From the IMG/VR virus record IMGVR_UViG_3300032092_000005, positions 1 to 64,000 of that record: 64,000 nt of DNA. One strand, given 5' to 3'. Of the stretch, positions 39,253 to 45,922 are shown one piece after another; position 1 is the stretch's first letter, and each line of letters opens with the position of its first letter. Under the pieces are notes generated by a model. That model worked only from the letters and a program-made list of their open reading frames with translations. It made no database searches and was not told where the DNA came from. The stretch is from a virus. The translations under genes were made by a program, and so were the position numbers.

Positions 39253-39329
39253 GCGTCTGTAATTCAATTGGACAGAAATTCAGTCTTCGAAACTGAAAGT
39301 TGGGAGTTCGAATCTCTCTAGACGCACCA
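39253..39329 (+). tRNA. tRNA-Arg (TCG)
   Basis: Acceptor GCGTCTG/TAGACGC, anticodon stem TCAGT/ACTGA with loop CTTCGAA, CCA encoded. Confidence 0.92.
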
Positions 39330-39425
39330 AATTAAAACATACTGCTTGCCTGACTGCAAAAGTCGTGGTAAACTACAAGAGAAAGAGGTTCGAATCCTCG
39401 GGACTGGTAGTGTGTTTTAATTTGG
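39327..39425 (+). ncRNA. tRNA-spacer hairpin 4 enclosing a tRNA-like cloverleaf
   Basis: Arms CCAAATTAAAACATACT (39327-39343) and AGTGTGTTTTAATTTGG (39409-39425) pair. Inside are three short hairpins, GACT/AGTC, GTGG/CTAC and a true T-arm (GAGG-TTCGAAT-CCTC). It resembles a decayed or reduced tRNA with an over-long acceptor. No usable anticodon loop is seen, so it is not called a tRNA. Confidence 0.5.
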
Positions 39426-39498
39426 GCTGATGGTATAATTGGGAACACAGTGGCCTTGCAAGTCACAGTTGGGGGTTCGATTCCCCCTCGGTCCACCA
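39424..39498 (+). tRNA. tRNA-Ala (TGC)
   Basis: Acceptor GGGCTGA/TCGGTCC, anticodon stem GTGGC/GTCAC with loop CTTGCAA, T-arm GGGGG/CCCCC, CCA encoded. Its first two bases are also part of the spacer arm. Confidence 0.92.
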
Positions 39499-39695
39499 AA
39501 TCTCGTTACTACTTTCGTTAAAGTAGCGTTTGATTAGCGATAGAGATCCGGTGGCAGAAAACCGTTAGCGAGGTCAAACTCAGGCTCTGATAGGCAGAAT
39601 CTCAACTGCACACAGACACACAGAATAAATGGAGATGGACAGAGTAACTGCTCAATTAAGGGCTGGCGTAGAACCCAGTAGCTTATCCTATTTAA
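39499..39695 (+). ncRNA. Structured non-coding segment of unknown type
   Basis: About 195 bases without a tRNA or protein gene but dense in hairpins: ATCTC...GAGAT around CTACTTT-CGTT-AAAGTAG; CGGT/ACCG; GCAG/CTGC; GGG/CCC. Between two tRNAs, so it would be released by tRNA processing. It does not carry the CAGCAA signature of the Y-RNA-like elements. No family recognised. Confidence 0.4.
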
Positions 39696-39770
39696 GGCTC
39701 GTTCATATAATGGTCATTATCGCGGATTGTCTATCCGTAGATGGGAGTTCGATTCTCCCACGAGTCGCCA
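39696..39770 (+). tRNA. tRNA-Asp (GTC)
   Basis: Acceptor GGCTCGT/ACGAGTC, anticodon stem GCGGA/TCCGT with loop TTGTCTA, G73, CCA encoded. Confidence 0.92.
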
Positions 39771-39778
39771 GTTTTAAT

Positions 39779-39852
39779 CCTCCGTTAGCTCAATGGTAGA
39801 GCAATCGGCTGATAACCGATAGACAGAAGTTCAATTCTTCTACAGAGGACCA
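39779..39852 (+). tRNA. tRNA-Ile (GAT)
   Basis: Acceptor CCTCCGT/ACAGAGG with one mismatch, anticodon stem ATCGG/CCGAT with loop CTGATAA, CCA encoded. Confidence 0.9.
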
Positions 39853-39863
39853 AAAAGTATTTC

Positions 39864-39947
39864 GGAGTGAATGGAACAATGGTGTTCTAGCCGGCTGTAA
39901 CCCGGTGGCCTTCGGGCAGGTAGGTTCGATCCCTACTCACTCCACCA
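39864..39947 (+). tRNA. tRNA-Tyr (GTA)
   Basis: Acceptor GGAGTGA/TCACTCC, anticodon stem GCCGG/CCGGT with loop CTGTAAC, medium variable arm, CCA encoded. Confidence 0.92.
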
Positions 39948-39949
39948 GA

Positions 39950-40020
39950 TTTTAGAATGCGTTCAGCAAAAAAATACATTGAACTTTTAATTCAAACCGT
40001 AAAAAAGCATTCTGTTGTTT
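39950..40020 (+). ncRNA. Y-RNA-like element d (short)
   Basis: TTTT, AGAATGC (39954-39960), bulge GTTCAGCAA, inner hairpin TTGAA/TTCAA, AAAAA, GCATTCT (40007-40013), GTTGTTT. The closing stem differs in sequence from the other copies but still pairs perfectly, evidence for selection on structure. Begins two bases after the CCA of tRNA-Tyr. Confidence 0.68.
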
Positions 40021-40038
40021 ACATATATAATACGTTGT

Positions 40039-40114
40039 GTACGTGTGCGCCGAACGGCTAGGTAGCGGATTGCAAATCCGTATAATGCAGGTTCGAATCC
40101 TGTCACGTACTCCA
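40039..40114 (+). tRNA. tRNA-Cys (GCA)
   Basis: Acceptor GTACGTG/CACGTAC, anticodon loop TTGCAAA, T73, CCA encoded. A TATAAT at 40026 just upstream has no good -35. Confidence 0.92.
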
Positions 40115-40128
40115 CACAAAAGATTTAT

Positions 40129-40207
40129 TCCGTAGAACCCGAGCATGGTGCATGGGCTTGACTGTTAATCAATGTTTAGCTGGGATCGTTACCCAGATAC
40201 GGAGCCA
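40129..40207 (+). tRNA. tRNA-Asn (GTT), divergent
   Basis: Acceptor TCCGTA/TACGGA, anticodon stem TTGA/TCAA with loop CTGTTAA, T-stem CTGGG/CCCAG. The T-loop ATCGTTA and the D-arm are unusual. G73, CCA encoded. Confidence 0.78.
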
Positions 40208-40217
40208 AAAGTTATAT

Positions 40218-40293
40218 TGCGGGTAGTGCCCAGTCAACAGTCCAGTCTCATAAGCTCGGATCATCGGAGGTGCGAATCCTTCACCCGCAACCA
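40218..40293 (+). tRNA. tRNA-Met or tRNA-Ile2 (CAT), divergent
   Basis: Acceptor TGCGGGT/ACCCGCA, anticodon loop CTCATAA, T-loop TGCGAAT (lacks the usual T55, like the tmRNA at 54141). The D-arm is irregular. A73, CCA encoded. T1-A72 pairing and the absence of three GC pairs argue against an initiator. Confidence 0.75.
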
Positions 40294-40294
40294 G

Positions 40295-40362
40295 TTTTAG
40301 GATCAGTTCAGCAAACTTAAAAATTTCTCTTGTTCGGAAAAAAAGTTGATCCTGTTGTTTTT
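40295..40362 (+). ncRNA. Y-RNA-like element e (short)
   Basis: TTTT, AGGATCA (40299-40305), bulge GTTCAGCAA, ACTT...AAGT as a second helix, TGATCCT (40347-40353), GTTGTTTTT. Lies exactly between the CCA of tRNA-Met (40293) and the first base of tRNA-Thr (40364), so tRNA maturation alone would release it as a roughly 70-base RNA. Confidence 0.7.
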
Positions 40363-40363
40363 C

Positions 40364-40437
40364 GCCCTATTAGTATAATGGTATTACACCTGTTTTGTAA
40401 TCAGGTTACGGCAGTTCGATTCTGTCATGGGGCACCA
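40364..40437 (+). tRNA. tRNA-Thr (TGT)
   Basis: Acceptor GCCCTAT/ATGGGGC, anticodon stem CCTG/CAGG with loop TTTGTAA, CCA encoded. Confidence 0.92.
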
Positions 40438-40447
40438 AGTCATTTTT

Positions 40448-40521
40448 GCGGGGTTCATTTAATGGTAGGATTTCAGCCTTCCAAGCTGATAGTGCGAGTT
40501 CGATTCTCGCACCCCGCTCCA
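40448..40521 (+). tRNA. tRNA-Gly (TCC)
   Basis: Acceptor GCGGGGT/ACCCCGC, anticodon stem TCAGC/GCTGA with loop CTTCCAA, T73, CCA encoded. Confidence 0.93.
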
Positions 40522-40528
40522 ATATTTT

Positions 40529-40602
40529 CTCGGTGTGGTGAAATGGTATCACTCTTGGTTTGGGACCAAGGAGCGCAAGTTCGATTCTTGCCACCGAGAC
40601 CA
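40529..40602 (+). tRNA. tRNA-Pro (TGG)
   Basis: Acceptor CTCGGTG/CACCGAG, anticodon stem CTTGG/CCAAG with loop TTTGGGA, A73, CCA encoded. Confidence 0.93.
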
Positions 40603-40606
40603 CAAG

Positions 40607-40679
40607 TTTTAGGATAGTTACAGCAAAAAACAAAGCTAACTATTGGTTGTCTAGCGACAAAAGCTATCCTGTTGTTTAA
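40607..40679 (+). ncRNA. Y-RNA-like element f (short)
   Basis: TTTT, AGGATAG (40611-40617), bulge TTACAGCAA, inner hairpin GCTA/TAGC, CTATCCT (40664-40670), GTTGTTTAA. Follows the CCA of tRNA-Pro by four bases and ends ten bases before the HNH gene. Confidence 0.68.
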
Positions 40680-40688
40680 TGAGGCTAT

Positions 40689-41234
40689 ATGAAAAAATGT
40701 CCAAAGTGTAATAGTACACATGAAAAAAATGGAAATTTTTGTTCCAGAAAGTGTGGTAATTCTAGGACATGGTCTGAAGAAGATAAGAAAAAAAAATCAG
40801 ATTCTGCTAAAAAATACTACGATGAAAATGTCCACCCAGGATTAGGAAAACCTGGATGGAAACATAGTGATGAACAGAAATTACTCAAAAAGAAATTGTC
40901 TCTTGAAATGTGGGATAAAATTGGTAGAAAATCGTCTGAGCATTATAGACTTGCAAATATTCACACAGTAAACAAATACAGAGCAAGAAGGTATGATGCT
41001 ATAACCGAATCTACAGACTTAAATCTAATTAAAGAGATTTATAAGTACTGTCCTAAAGGTTATGAAGTTGACCATATAATAGCTCTTGCATGTGAAGGCG
41101 AACATCATCAAGATAATTTACAATACCTTCCAGCAATAGAAAATAGAAAGAAAAACAAAACACAAAATTATAACAAGGATCTTGCCGTTCGTTGGCAAGA
41201 TGTATTAAAAATAAGTACAAGGAGTTCACTATGA
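40689..41234 (+). CDS. HNH homing-type endonuclease
   Basis: An N-terminal zinc finger (CPKCNSTHEKNGNFCSRKC, residues 4-22) precedes a helical DNA-binding region and an HNH domain: GYEVDHIIALACEGEHHQ then NLQYLPAIENRKKN. Such genes are mobile in T4-like phages and cut intron-less or gene-less alleles. Its insertion in the tRNA array suggests it may have moved tRNAs or the neighbouring gene. No weak-start signs. Confidence 0.82.
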   Translation: MKKCPKCNSTHEKNGNFCSRKCGNSRTWSEEDKKKKSDSAKKYYDENVHPGLGKPGWKHSDEQKLLKKKLSLEMWDKIGRKSSEHYRLANIHTVNKYRARRYDAITESTDLNLIKEIYKYCPKGYEVDHIIALACEGEHHQDNLQYLPAIENRKKNKTQNYNKDLAVRWQDVLKISTRSSL

Positions 41235-41476
41235 GTAATGACGAAAAAGGTTCTAAGGCAAGACCGTTCAGCGTGTCTCAGCATGAATATGATACAAGAT
41301 GGGATGCAATTTTCGCAAGAGAATTGCAAGAAAAAGCACTTGATGAATTAGTTCGTGAAAGCGAACGATTAGGACTTTATGATATTCCTATTGTAGAAAA
41401 AGATTTTATAAATGCTAATACAATTTTAGAAATGCCCGGAACAATCGGTAGCGCAAAAGTTATTCTAAAAGGTTAA
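41231..41476 (+). CDS. Small conserved phage protein
   Basis: 81 residues from ATG 41231 (AAGGAGTTCACT), overlapping the HNH stop. GSKARPFSVSQHEYDTRWD followed by AIF is a short pattern widespread in phages. Function unknown. Confidence 0.6.
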   Translation: MSNDEKGSKARPFSVSQHEYDTRWDAIFARELQEKALDELVRESERLGLYDIPIVEKDFINANTILEMPGTIGSAKVILKG

Positions 41477-41477
41477 T

Positions 41478-42236
41478 ATGAGAATTGTGATTGTAACGGG
41501 CGGCTTTGATCCACTTCATAGTGGACATGTTGCTTACATTAAAGCAGCTAGAGAACTAGGCGACAAATTGATTGTCGGTATAAACTCTGATGAATGGCTA
41601 TCGCGCAAAAAGGGGCGTCCCTTTATGTCGTGGCAAGAACGTGCAACTATCGTTTCAGCTATCGCAGAGGTTGACAGAGTTATCTGTTTTAATGATGGTG
41701 ACAATACTGCAATTGATGCAATTCGAAAAGCTAAAAAGATTTTTCCTAATCATGATATCATCTTTGCAAATGGCGGTGACAGGACAAAAGAAAATATACC
41801 CGAAATGGTATTTGATGATGTAGAGTTTGTGTTCAGCGTTGGCGGTGATAACAAAGCGAATTCTTCTAGTTGGATTTTAGAAGAATGGAAAACACCTAAG
41901 ACAGAACGGACATGGGGTTACTATCGTGTACTGCATGAAGTCGGTTCACAGGTTAAACTAAAAGAGTTGACGGTAATGCCTAAAACATGTTTGAGTATGC
42001 AGAGACATGATCAACGTGCAGAGTTCTGGTTTGTAGCTGAAGGAGAAGCCACGGTGTACACCTTGAATGAAGCTTCAACTGATCAAGAAGTTAAATGTCA
42101 ATTAATTGCACATGAGCATACATTTATCAAAACAAACGAATGGCATCAATTATGTAATGAAACTACAGAGCCTTTAAAGCTCATTGAAATTCAATACGGC
42201 AAAGCTTGTATTGAAGAAGACATAGAACGGTTATAA
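41478..42236 (+). CDS. Nucleotidyltransferase-cupin fusion
   Basis: Residues 1-135: GGFDPLHSGHVAYI (HxGH) and a later SSSWIL segment match HldE/RfaE-type adenylyltransferases for sugar phosphates. Residues about 145-252: HEVGSQVKLKELTVMP, LSMQRHDQRAEFWFVAEG and HQLCN match the cupin of mannose-6-phosphate isomerases. The fusion suggests activation and isomerisation or epimerisation of a sugar. Placed among tRNAs, away from the sugar cassette at 54 kb with which it may cooperate. Confidence 0.75.
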   Translation: MRIVIVTGGFDPLHSGHVAYIKAARELGDKLIVGINSDEWLSRKKGRPFMSWQERATIVSAIAEVDRVICFNDGDNTAIDAIRKAKKIFPNHDIIFANGGDRTKENIPEMVFDDVEFVFSVGGDNKANSSSWILEEWKTPKTERTWGYYRVLHEVGSQVKLKELTVMPKTCLSMQRHDQRAEFWFVAEGEATVYTLNEASTDQEVKCQLIAHEHTFIKTNEWHQLCNETTEPLKLIEIQYGKACIEEDIERL

Positions 42237-42239
42237 TAT

Positions 42240-42313
42240 ATCTCGCTAGTGTAACGGCAGCATACGGGTCTCCAAAACCCTTGGTGGGAGTTCGAATCTC
42301 TCGCGGGATGCCA
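42240..42313 (+). tRNA. tRNA-Trp (CCA)
   Basis: Acceptor ATCTCGC/GCGGGAT, anticodon loop CTCCAAA, G73, CCA encoded. Confidence 0.92.
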
Positions 42314-42319
42314 AATTTT

Positions 42320-42393
42320 GCGTGGTTAGTTAAATGGTAGAACCAAACGTTGCCAACGTTTAGACAGGAGTTCGATTCTCCTACCCCGCACCA
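42320..42393 (+). tRNA. tRNA-Gly (GCC)
   Basis: Acceptor GCGTGGT/ACCCCGC with one mismatch, anticodon stem AAACG/CGTTT with loop TTGCCAA, CCA encoded. Confidence 0.92.
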
Positions 42394-42404
42394 AAAACTC
42401 ACAC

Positions 42405-42433
42405 TTGACAGAGTATCACTATGATGATACAAT
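42405..42433 (+). promoter_or_regulatory. Promoter of the last tRNA group
   Basis: TTGACA (42405-42410), 17-base spacer, TACAAT (42428-42433). GTATC / GATAC inverted repeat spans the spacer. Confidence 0.75.
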
Positions 42434-42448
42434 AGTCTATCAAATATT

Positions 42449-42523
42449 CTGGCGTTAGTACAATGGATAGTACAGTAGGCTTCTACCCTTCTAATGGGAG
42501 TTCGATTCTCTCACGCCGGACCA
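42449..42523 (+). tRNA. tRNA-Arg (TCT)
   Basis: Acceptor CTGGCGT/ACGCCGG, anticodon loop CTTCTAC, T-loop TTCGATT, CCA encoded. Reads AGA/AGG. Confidence 0.9.
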
Positions 42524-42530
42524 AAAATAT

Positions 42531-42616
42531 GCGAGTGTGGTGGAACGGTATACACAACAGACTTAAAATCTGTCGCCTTAACGGGCTTGCGGGTTCGAAT
42601 CCCGCCTCTCGCACCA
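42531..42616 (+). tRNA. tRNA-Leu (TAA)
   Basis: Acceptor GCGAGTG/CTCTCGC, anticodon loop CTTAAAA, normal long variable arm (GCCTTAACGGGC), CCA encoded. Contrast with the short-armed Leu tRNA at 39164. Confidence 0.92.
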
Positions 42617-42624
42617 AGTTTAGT

Positions 42625-42699
42625 GCCTTGGTAGCTTAATGGTAAAGCAGGCGACTCATAATCGCTTGAGTGGGAGTTCAATTCTCTCCCAAGGCACCA
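42625..42699 (+). tRNA. tRNA-Met or tRNA-Ile2 (CAT)
   Basis: Acceptor GCCTTGG/CCAAGGC, anticodon stem GGCGA/TCGCT with loop CTCATAA, CCA encoded. Last tRNA of the region. Confidence 0.9.
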
Positions 42700-42717
42700 T
42701 TTAAAAAGGAAAGTAAA

Positions 42718-43188
42718 ATGCGTAAATTAGATTTGAATGAAGTTAGAGAATACATCGAATCGCAGTCACCTGATACAAAAATTTATATCGGATGTGATTC
42801 CGAAAGATTGAATGTTGCGGGACAATGGTACGCAGATTACATTTTAGCAATTGTAGTACACATTAACGGAAGACATGGATGCAAATTGTTTGGAGAAATC
42901 CAACGTGAACGTGACTATGACCAGAAAGTCAGTCGCCCTAGATACAGGCTAATGACAGAAGTTTATAAAATTTCTGAATTGTACCTAAAACTAGCCGATG
43001 TGCTTGAAGGTAGACATGTTGAAGTCCATCTGGACATTAACCCTAATGAAATGCATGGATCATCATGTGTTATCAACGAGGCAATAGGCTATATCAAAGG
43101 AACATGTAATGTAGTTCCTATGGTAAAGCCAAAGGCGTTTGCAGCATCATATGCAGCAGACAGATATAAGAGTTTACACGTAGCTTAA
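42718..43188 (+). CDS. YkuK-like RNase-H-fold protein (DUF458)
   Basis: 156 residues from ATG 42718 (AAGGAAAG). IYIGCDSERLNVAGQW, HINGRHGCKLFGEIQRE, EVHLDINPNEMHGSS and AFAASYAADRY fit the DUF458 (YkuK) family, which has an RNase-H-like fold with conserved Asp residues. Nuclease activity is assumed from fold only. Directly behind the tRNA array, so it may be co-transcribed with it. Confidence 0.72.
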   Translation: MRKLDLNEVREYIESQSPDTKIYIGCDSERLNVAGQWYADYILAIVVHINGRHGCKLFGEIQRERDYDQKVSRPRYRLMTEVYKISELYLKLADVLEGRHVEVHLDINPNEMHGSSCVINEAIGYIKGTCNVVPMVKPKAFAASYAADRYKSLHVA

Positions 43189-43198
43189 AGGATTTATT

Positions 43199-43564
43199 AT
43201 GAAACATTGGAACACATTGACGGAACTAGAAAGCTCCCTTATTCGGTTGGGAGAATTCAAAAATTTGTTTGAGTTGCTAACGGCTGGAGTAGATAACGGA
43301 TGTAGTCGGGAAGTGATTAATTCGGCTATCTATACCATGCACGGCATGATAGATAATATCAATGACGAAGCTATAGCTAATTTTCATACGCTATGGGAAG
43401 AAATTCGTCAGGATTCTTCTGATTCGGTGCCAGAGTTTGAGGGCGAGCCTGAACCTTTCCCCTACAGTAACGAAAAAGAGCCTTACAATCCTGACGAGGA
43501 AGAAGCATTTCAGCGCCTTGAGAATGCTCTCCGGACATGGAAAAATACTAGCCCAGGAGACTGA
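43199..43564 (+). CDS. Acidic hypothetical protein
   Basis: 121 residues, helical N-terminal half and very acidic, Pro/Glu-rich C-terminal half (PEFEGEPEPFPYSNEKE). Ribosome site AAGGA. No family recognised. Followed by an AGCGGGTTT / AAACCCGCT inverted repeat (about 43580-43636) and a terminator. Confidence 0.5.
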   Translation: MKHWNTLTELESSLIRLGEFKNLFELLTAGVDNGCSREVINSAIYTMHGMIDNINDEAIANFHTLWEEIRQDSSDSVPEFEGEPEPFPYSNEKEPYNPDEEEAFQRLENALRTWKNTSPGD

Positions 43565-43636
43565 TCCAAACGGTCCACCAGCGGGTTTCCGTACTACATA
43601 AGTACATTACCCTTAGCTGACGCGCCAAACCCGCTC

Positions 43637-43663
43637 CAAACCGCCTCCAAGGGCGGTTTTTTT
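43637..43663 (+). terminator. Rho-independent terminator
   Basis: CCAAACCGCC / GGGCGG with a TTTTTTT tail that runs into the operator of promoter H. Confidence 0.88.
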
Positions 43664-43724
43664 GTTGTTTTTTTGCAACAAACCTCTAAATAATGCTTGA
43701 CTGCCAGCTGGATTCATGTAAAAT
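43664..43724 (+). promoter_or_regulatory. Early promoter module H
   Basis: GTTGTTTTTTTGCAAC (43664-43679), 17-base gap, TTGACT (43697-43702), 16-base spacer, TAAAAT (43719-43724). Confidence 0.78.
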
Positions 43725-43748
43725 TAGTACTTATTAGAGAGGTTCCCC

Positions 43749-43892
43749 ATGAATTACATTCTGATTACTCCTAATGGACGGGTCGTCCCGTTCTACTTGC
43801 TATCCGTAGCACAAACCTACCAGACGGCTTACGGTGGTACTCTAATAGACACTACTGTTGTATTTGCACAACAAACTGAAAATATTTCTTGA
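43749..43892 (+). CDS. Small hypothetical protein between two early promoters
   Basis: 47 residues from ATG 43749 (GAGAGGTTCCCC). NYILITPNGRVVPFYLLSVA, then AQTYQTAYGG. Its stop TGA forms part of the -35 of promoter I. Function unknown. Confidence 0.5.
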   Translation: MNYILITPNGRVVPFYLLSVAQTYQTAYGGTLIDTTVVFAQQTENIS

Positions 43893-43916
43893 CAGGGTTC
43901 CAAAACCTGTTATTAT
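43857..43916 (+). promoter_or_regulatory. Early promoter module I
   Basis: GTTGTATTTGCACAAC (43857-43872), 16-base gap, TTGACA (43889-43894), 16-base spacer, TATTAT (43911-43916), leader AGAGACTTAGATTGATTGAA. Confidence 0.82.
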
Positions 43917-43947
43917 AGAGACTTAGATTGATTGAAAAGGTTTTGTT

Positions 43948-44697
43948 ATGAAGTTGCTCTCCACTGGTAATCCTAAAGTGCTTAAAGGTATGGCTCAAGG
44001 CTATAACACTTACATTCTGCACCTCGCGCCTGCCAGTCTGAGCGGCTACAATACCTGCGCCAAAGCTACTACAGGCTGCAAGGCTGCTTGCCTGAATACT
44101 GCTGGTCGTGGCGGTATGTTCAAAAGAGGCGAGACTACTAACGTGATCCAAAAAGCACGGATTCGGAAGACTGTTATGTTTTTCGAGGACCGTGAAGTGT
44201 TCATGGCTTTGCTAGTCAAGGACATTGAATTAGCTATCAAGCAAAGCATCCGCATGGACCTGATTCCTGTAGTTCGCTTGAACGGCACTTCGGACATCCC
44301 ATTTGAAAAGTATGAAGTCGTGCGCAACGGCATTACTTACCGTAACATTTTTGCTGCCTTTCCTGACCTGGAATTCTATGACTACACCAAGATTCTTGGT
44401 CGTAAAGTTGATCACATTGAAAACTATAGCCTGACATTCTCAGCCGCTGACGGCAACGATATGGATGTTCTCCGTGCTATGCAACAAGGCTACAATATCG
44501 CTACTGTTTTCGGCATCAAGAAAACTCTGCCGATGCCTGAGACTTACATGGGTCGTCCTGTGTTCAATGGTGACGAATCCGACCTGCGTTTTCTTGATCC
44601 GCATGGCGTGATTGTCGGCTTGTATGCTAAAGGCAAAGCTAAAAAAGACACTTCTGGTTTTGTGAAATACCCAACAATTATGTTGATGGCTGCTTGA
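43948..44697 (+). CDS. Conserved phage protein (mycobacteriophage gp88-like)
   Basis: 249 residues with TCAKATTGCKAACLNTAGRG near residue 38, three conserved cysteines, and RLNGTSDIPFEKY. I recall this as a gp88-type phage family of unknown function; the Cys cluster could bind metal. Has its own early promoter (I) and is followed by another promoter. An unusual enzyme is possible but not shown. Confidence 0.6.
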   Translation: MKLLSTGNPKVLKGMAQGYNTYILHLAPASLSGYNTCAKATTGCKAACLNTAGRGGMFKRGETTNVIQKARIRKTVMFFEDREVFMALLVKDIELAIKQSIRMDLIPVVRLNGTSDIPFEKYEVVRNGITYRNIFAAFPDLEFYDYTKILGRKVDHIENYSLTFSAADGNDMDVLRAMQQGYNIATVFGIKKTLPMPETYMGRPVFNGDESDLRFLDPHGVIVGLYAKGKAKKDTSGFVKYPTIMLMAA

Positions 44698-44731
44698 CAA
44701 GACTTCTGCAACACTGTATAATAACAGTGTT
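44694..44731 (+). promoter_or_regulatory. Consensus promoter of the RNA ligase gene with palindromic -10
   Basis: TTGACA (44694-44699), 17-base spacer, TATAAT (44717-44722). AACACTG (44710-44716) and CAGTGTT flank the -10. Confidence 0.85.
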
Positions 44732-44761
44732 GGTTGTTGATAATGTATTAAGGAATTAATT

Positions 44762-45781
44762 ATGAGAAAATTAGCTACTATTCGAAAGATTGATGCATTG
44801 AATCCTATTGAGGGTGCTGATGCTATTGAATGCGCAACCGTAGGTGGTTGGAAAGTTGTTGTTAAGAAAGGTGAATACAATGTAGGAGACCGTGTTGTCT
44901 ACTGCGAGATTGACTCATGGATTCCTACTGAGTTAGCACCATTCCTATCAAAGGGAAAAGAACCTCGAGAATTCGAAGGCATCAAAGGTGAACGTCTTCG
45001 TACCATCAAGCTGCGCGGTCAGTTGTCACAAGGTTTGCTGTTGCCGTGGACTGTAGGAGGCGGCGTGCTGGACATGGCGCAGATGTTTGCAGGCGAAGGC
45101 GATGATGTATCGGAACTGCTTGGTATTGTGAAGTGGGAAATGCCCATGAATGCACAACTTGCGGGCATGGCACGTGGTAACTTTCCATCTGCAATTCCTA
45201 AGACTGACCAAGAACGTGCGCAAAATCTTGTTGGAGAAATTCTTGCTGCTGCACAAGCTGGTACTCAATTTGAGATTACCGAAAAGCTTGAAGGCTCTTC
45301 AATGACTTGCTACTTGATTGATGGAGAATTTGGTGTTTGCTCACGTAACCTCGACTTGAAGGAAACTGAAGGCAATGCATTCTGGCAAGTTGCGCGGCGT
45401 GATGACATTGAGGCAAAAATGCGTATCGGCCGAAATTTTGCTATTCAAGGCGAGTTGATTGGTCCTGGCATTCAAGGTAATATCTACAAACTACGTGAAC
45501 CAGAGTTCCGTGTGTTTGATGTATACAATATTCAAGGTGGTTGCTATTTGGATCCAGCTGACCGGCGTGAGTTGATTGAGAGCATGGGACTGAAACATGT
45601 TCCTGTTATGTACGTTGACAAGGATCTTGGTGTTGGCTCTGTAGAAGAAATTCTGCAATGGGCTGAAGGTGCATCAAAGCTGAACGAAAAGCAAGAACGT
45701 GAAGGTATCGTATTTAAGGAAGTGAATGGCGGTATGTCATTCAAGGCTATTTCAAATAAGTATCTGCTAGGAGAAAAGTAA
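44762..45781 (+). CDS. RNA ligase (Deinococcus DraRnl / Rnl5 type)
   Basis: 339 residues. An N-terminal OB-like domain (VGGWKVVVKKGEYNVGDRVV) precedes a nucleotidyltransferase domain: motif I EKLEGSS with lysine K175 as AMP acceptor, motif III-like FDVYN, motif IV EGIVFK and motif V FKAISNKYLL. The N-terminal OB plus ligase order is that of DraRnl, which seals 3'-OH/5'-P RNA nicks. Phage RNA ligases repair host-cleaved tRNAs, which fits the tRNA array and Ro60-like gene nearby. Confidence 0.85.
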   Translation: MRKLATIRKIDALNPIEGADAIECATVGGWKVVVKKGEYNVGDRVVYCEIDSWIPTELAPFLSKGKEPREFEGIKGERLRTIKLRGQLSQGLLLPWTVGGGVLDMAQMFAGEGDDVSELLGIVKWEMPMNAQLAGMARGNFPSAIPKTDQERAQNLVGEILAAAQAGTQFEITEKLEGSSMTCYLIDGEFGVCSRNLDLKETEGNAFWQVARRDDIEAKMRIGRNFAIQGELIGPGIQGNIYKLREPEFRVFDVYNIQGGCYLDPADRRELIESMGLKHVPVMYVDKDLGVGSVEEILQWAEGASKLNEKQEREGIVFKEVNGGMSFKAISNKYLLGEK

Positions 45782-45782
45782 A

Positions 45783-45911
45783 ATGGCAGCCCTCCAGCAT
45801 TCCTTTATCCGAAAATTGGTCTGCGGATACGTATATTGCGCACATTGTGGACTGGTTAGACTGAATAATAGGGCTACAGAGCAAGCTATCCGAGCCGCTT
45901 GTCCACGATAA
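45783..45911 (+). CDS. Small zinc-binding phage protein
   Basis: 42 residues one base after the ligase gene. HSFIRKLVCGYVYCAHCGLV then RLNN and a C-terminal Cys matches a widespread tiny phage protein with CxxC. Role unknown. Confidence 0.6.
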   Translation: MAALQHSFIRKLVCGYVYCAHCGLVRLNNRATEQAIRAACPR

Positions 45912-45922
45912 AACTTCAAGGT

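Noticed and set aside
39327-39425. tRNA gene call between tRNA-Arg and tRNA-Ala
   Set aside because: A T-arm is present but there is no 7-base anticodon loop on a stable stem.
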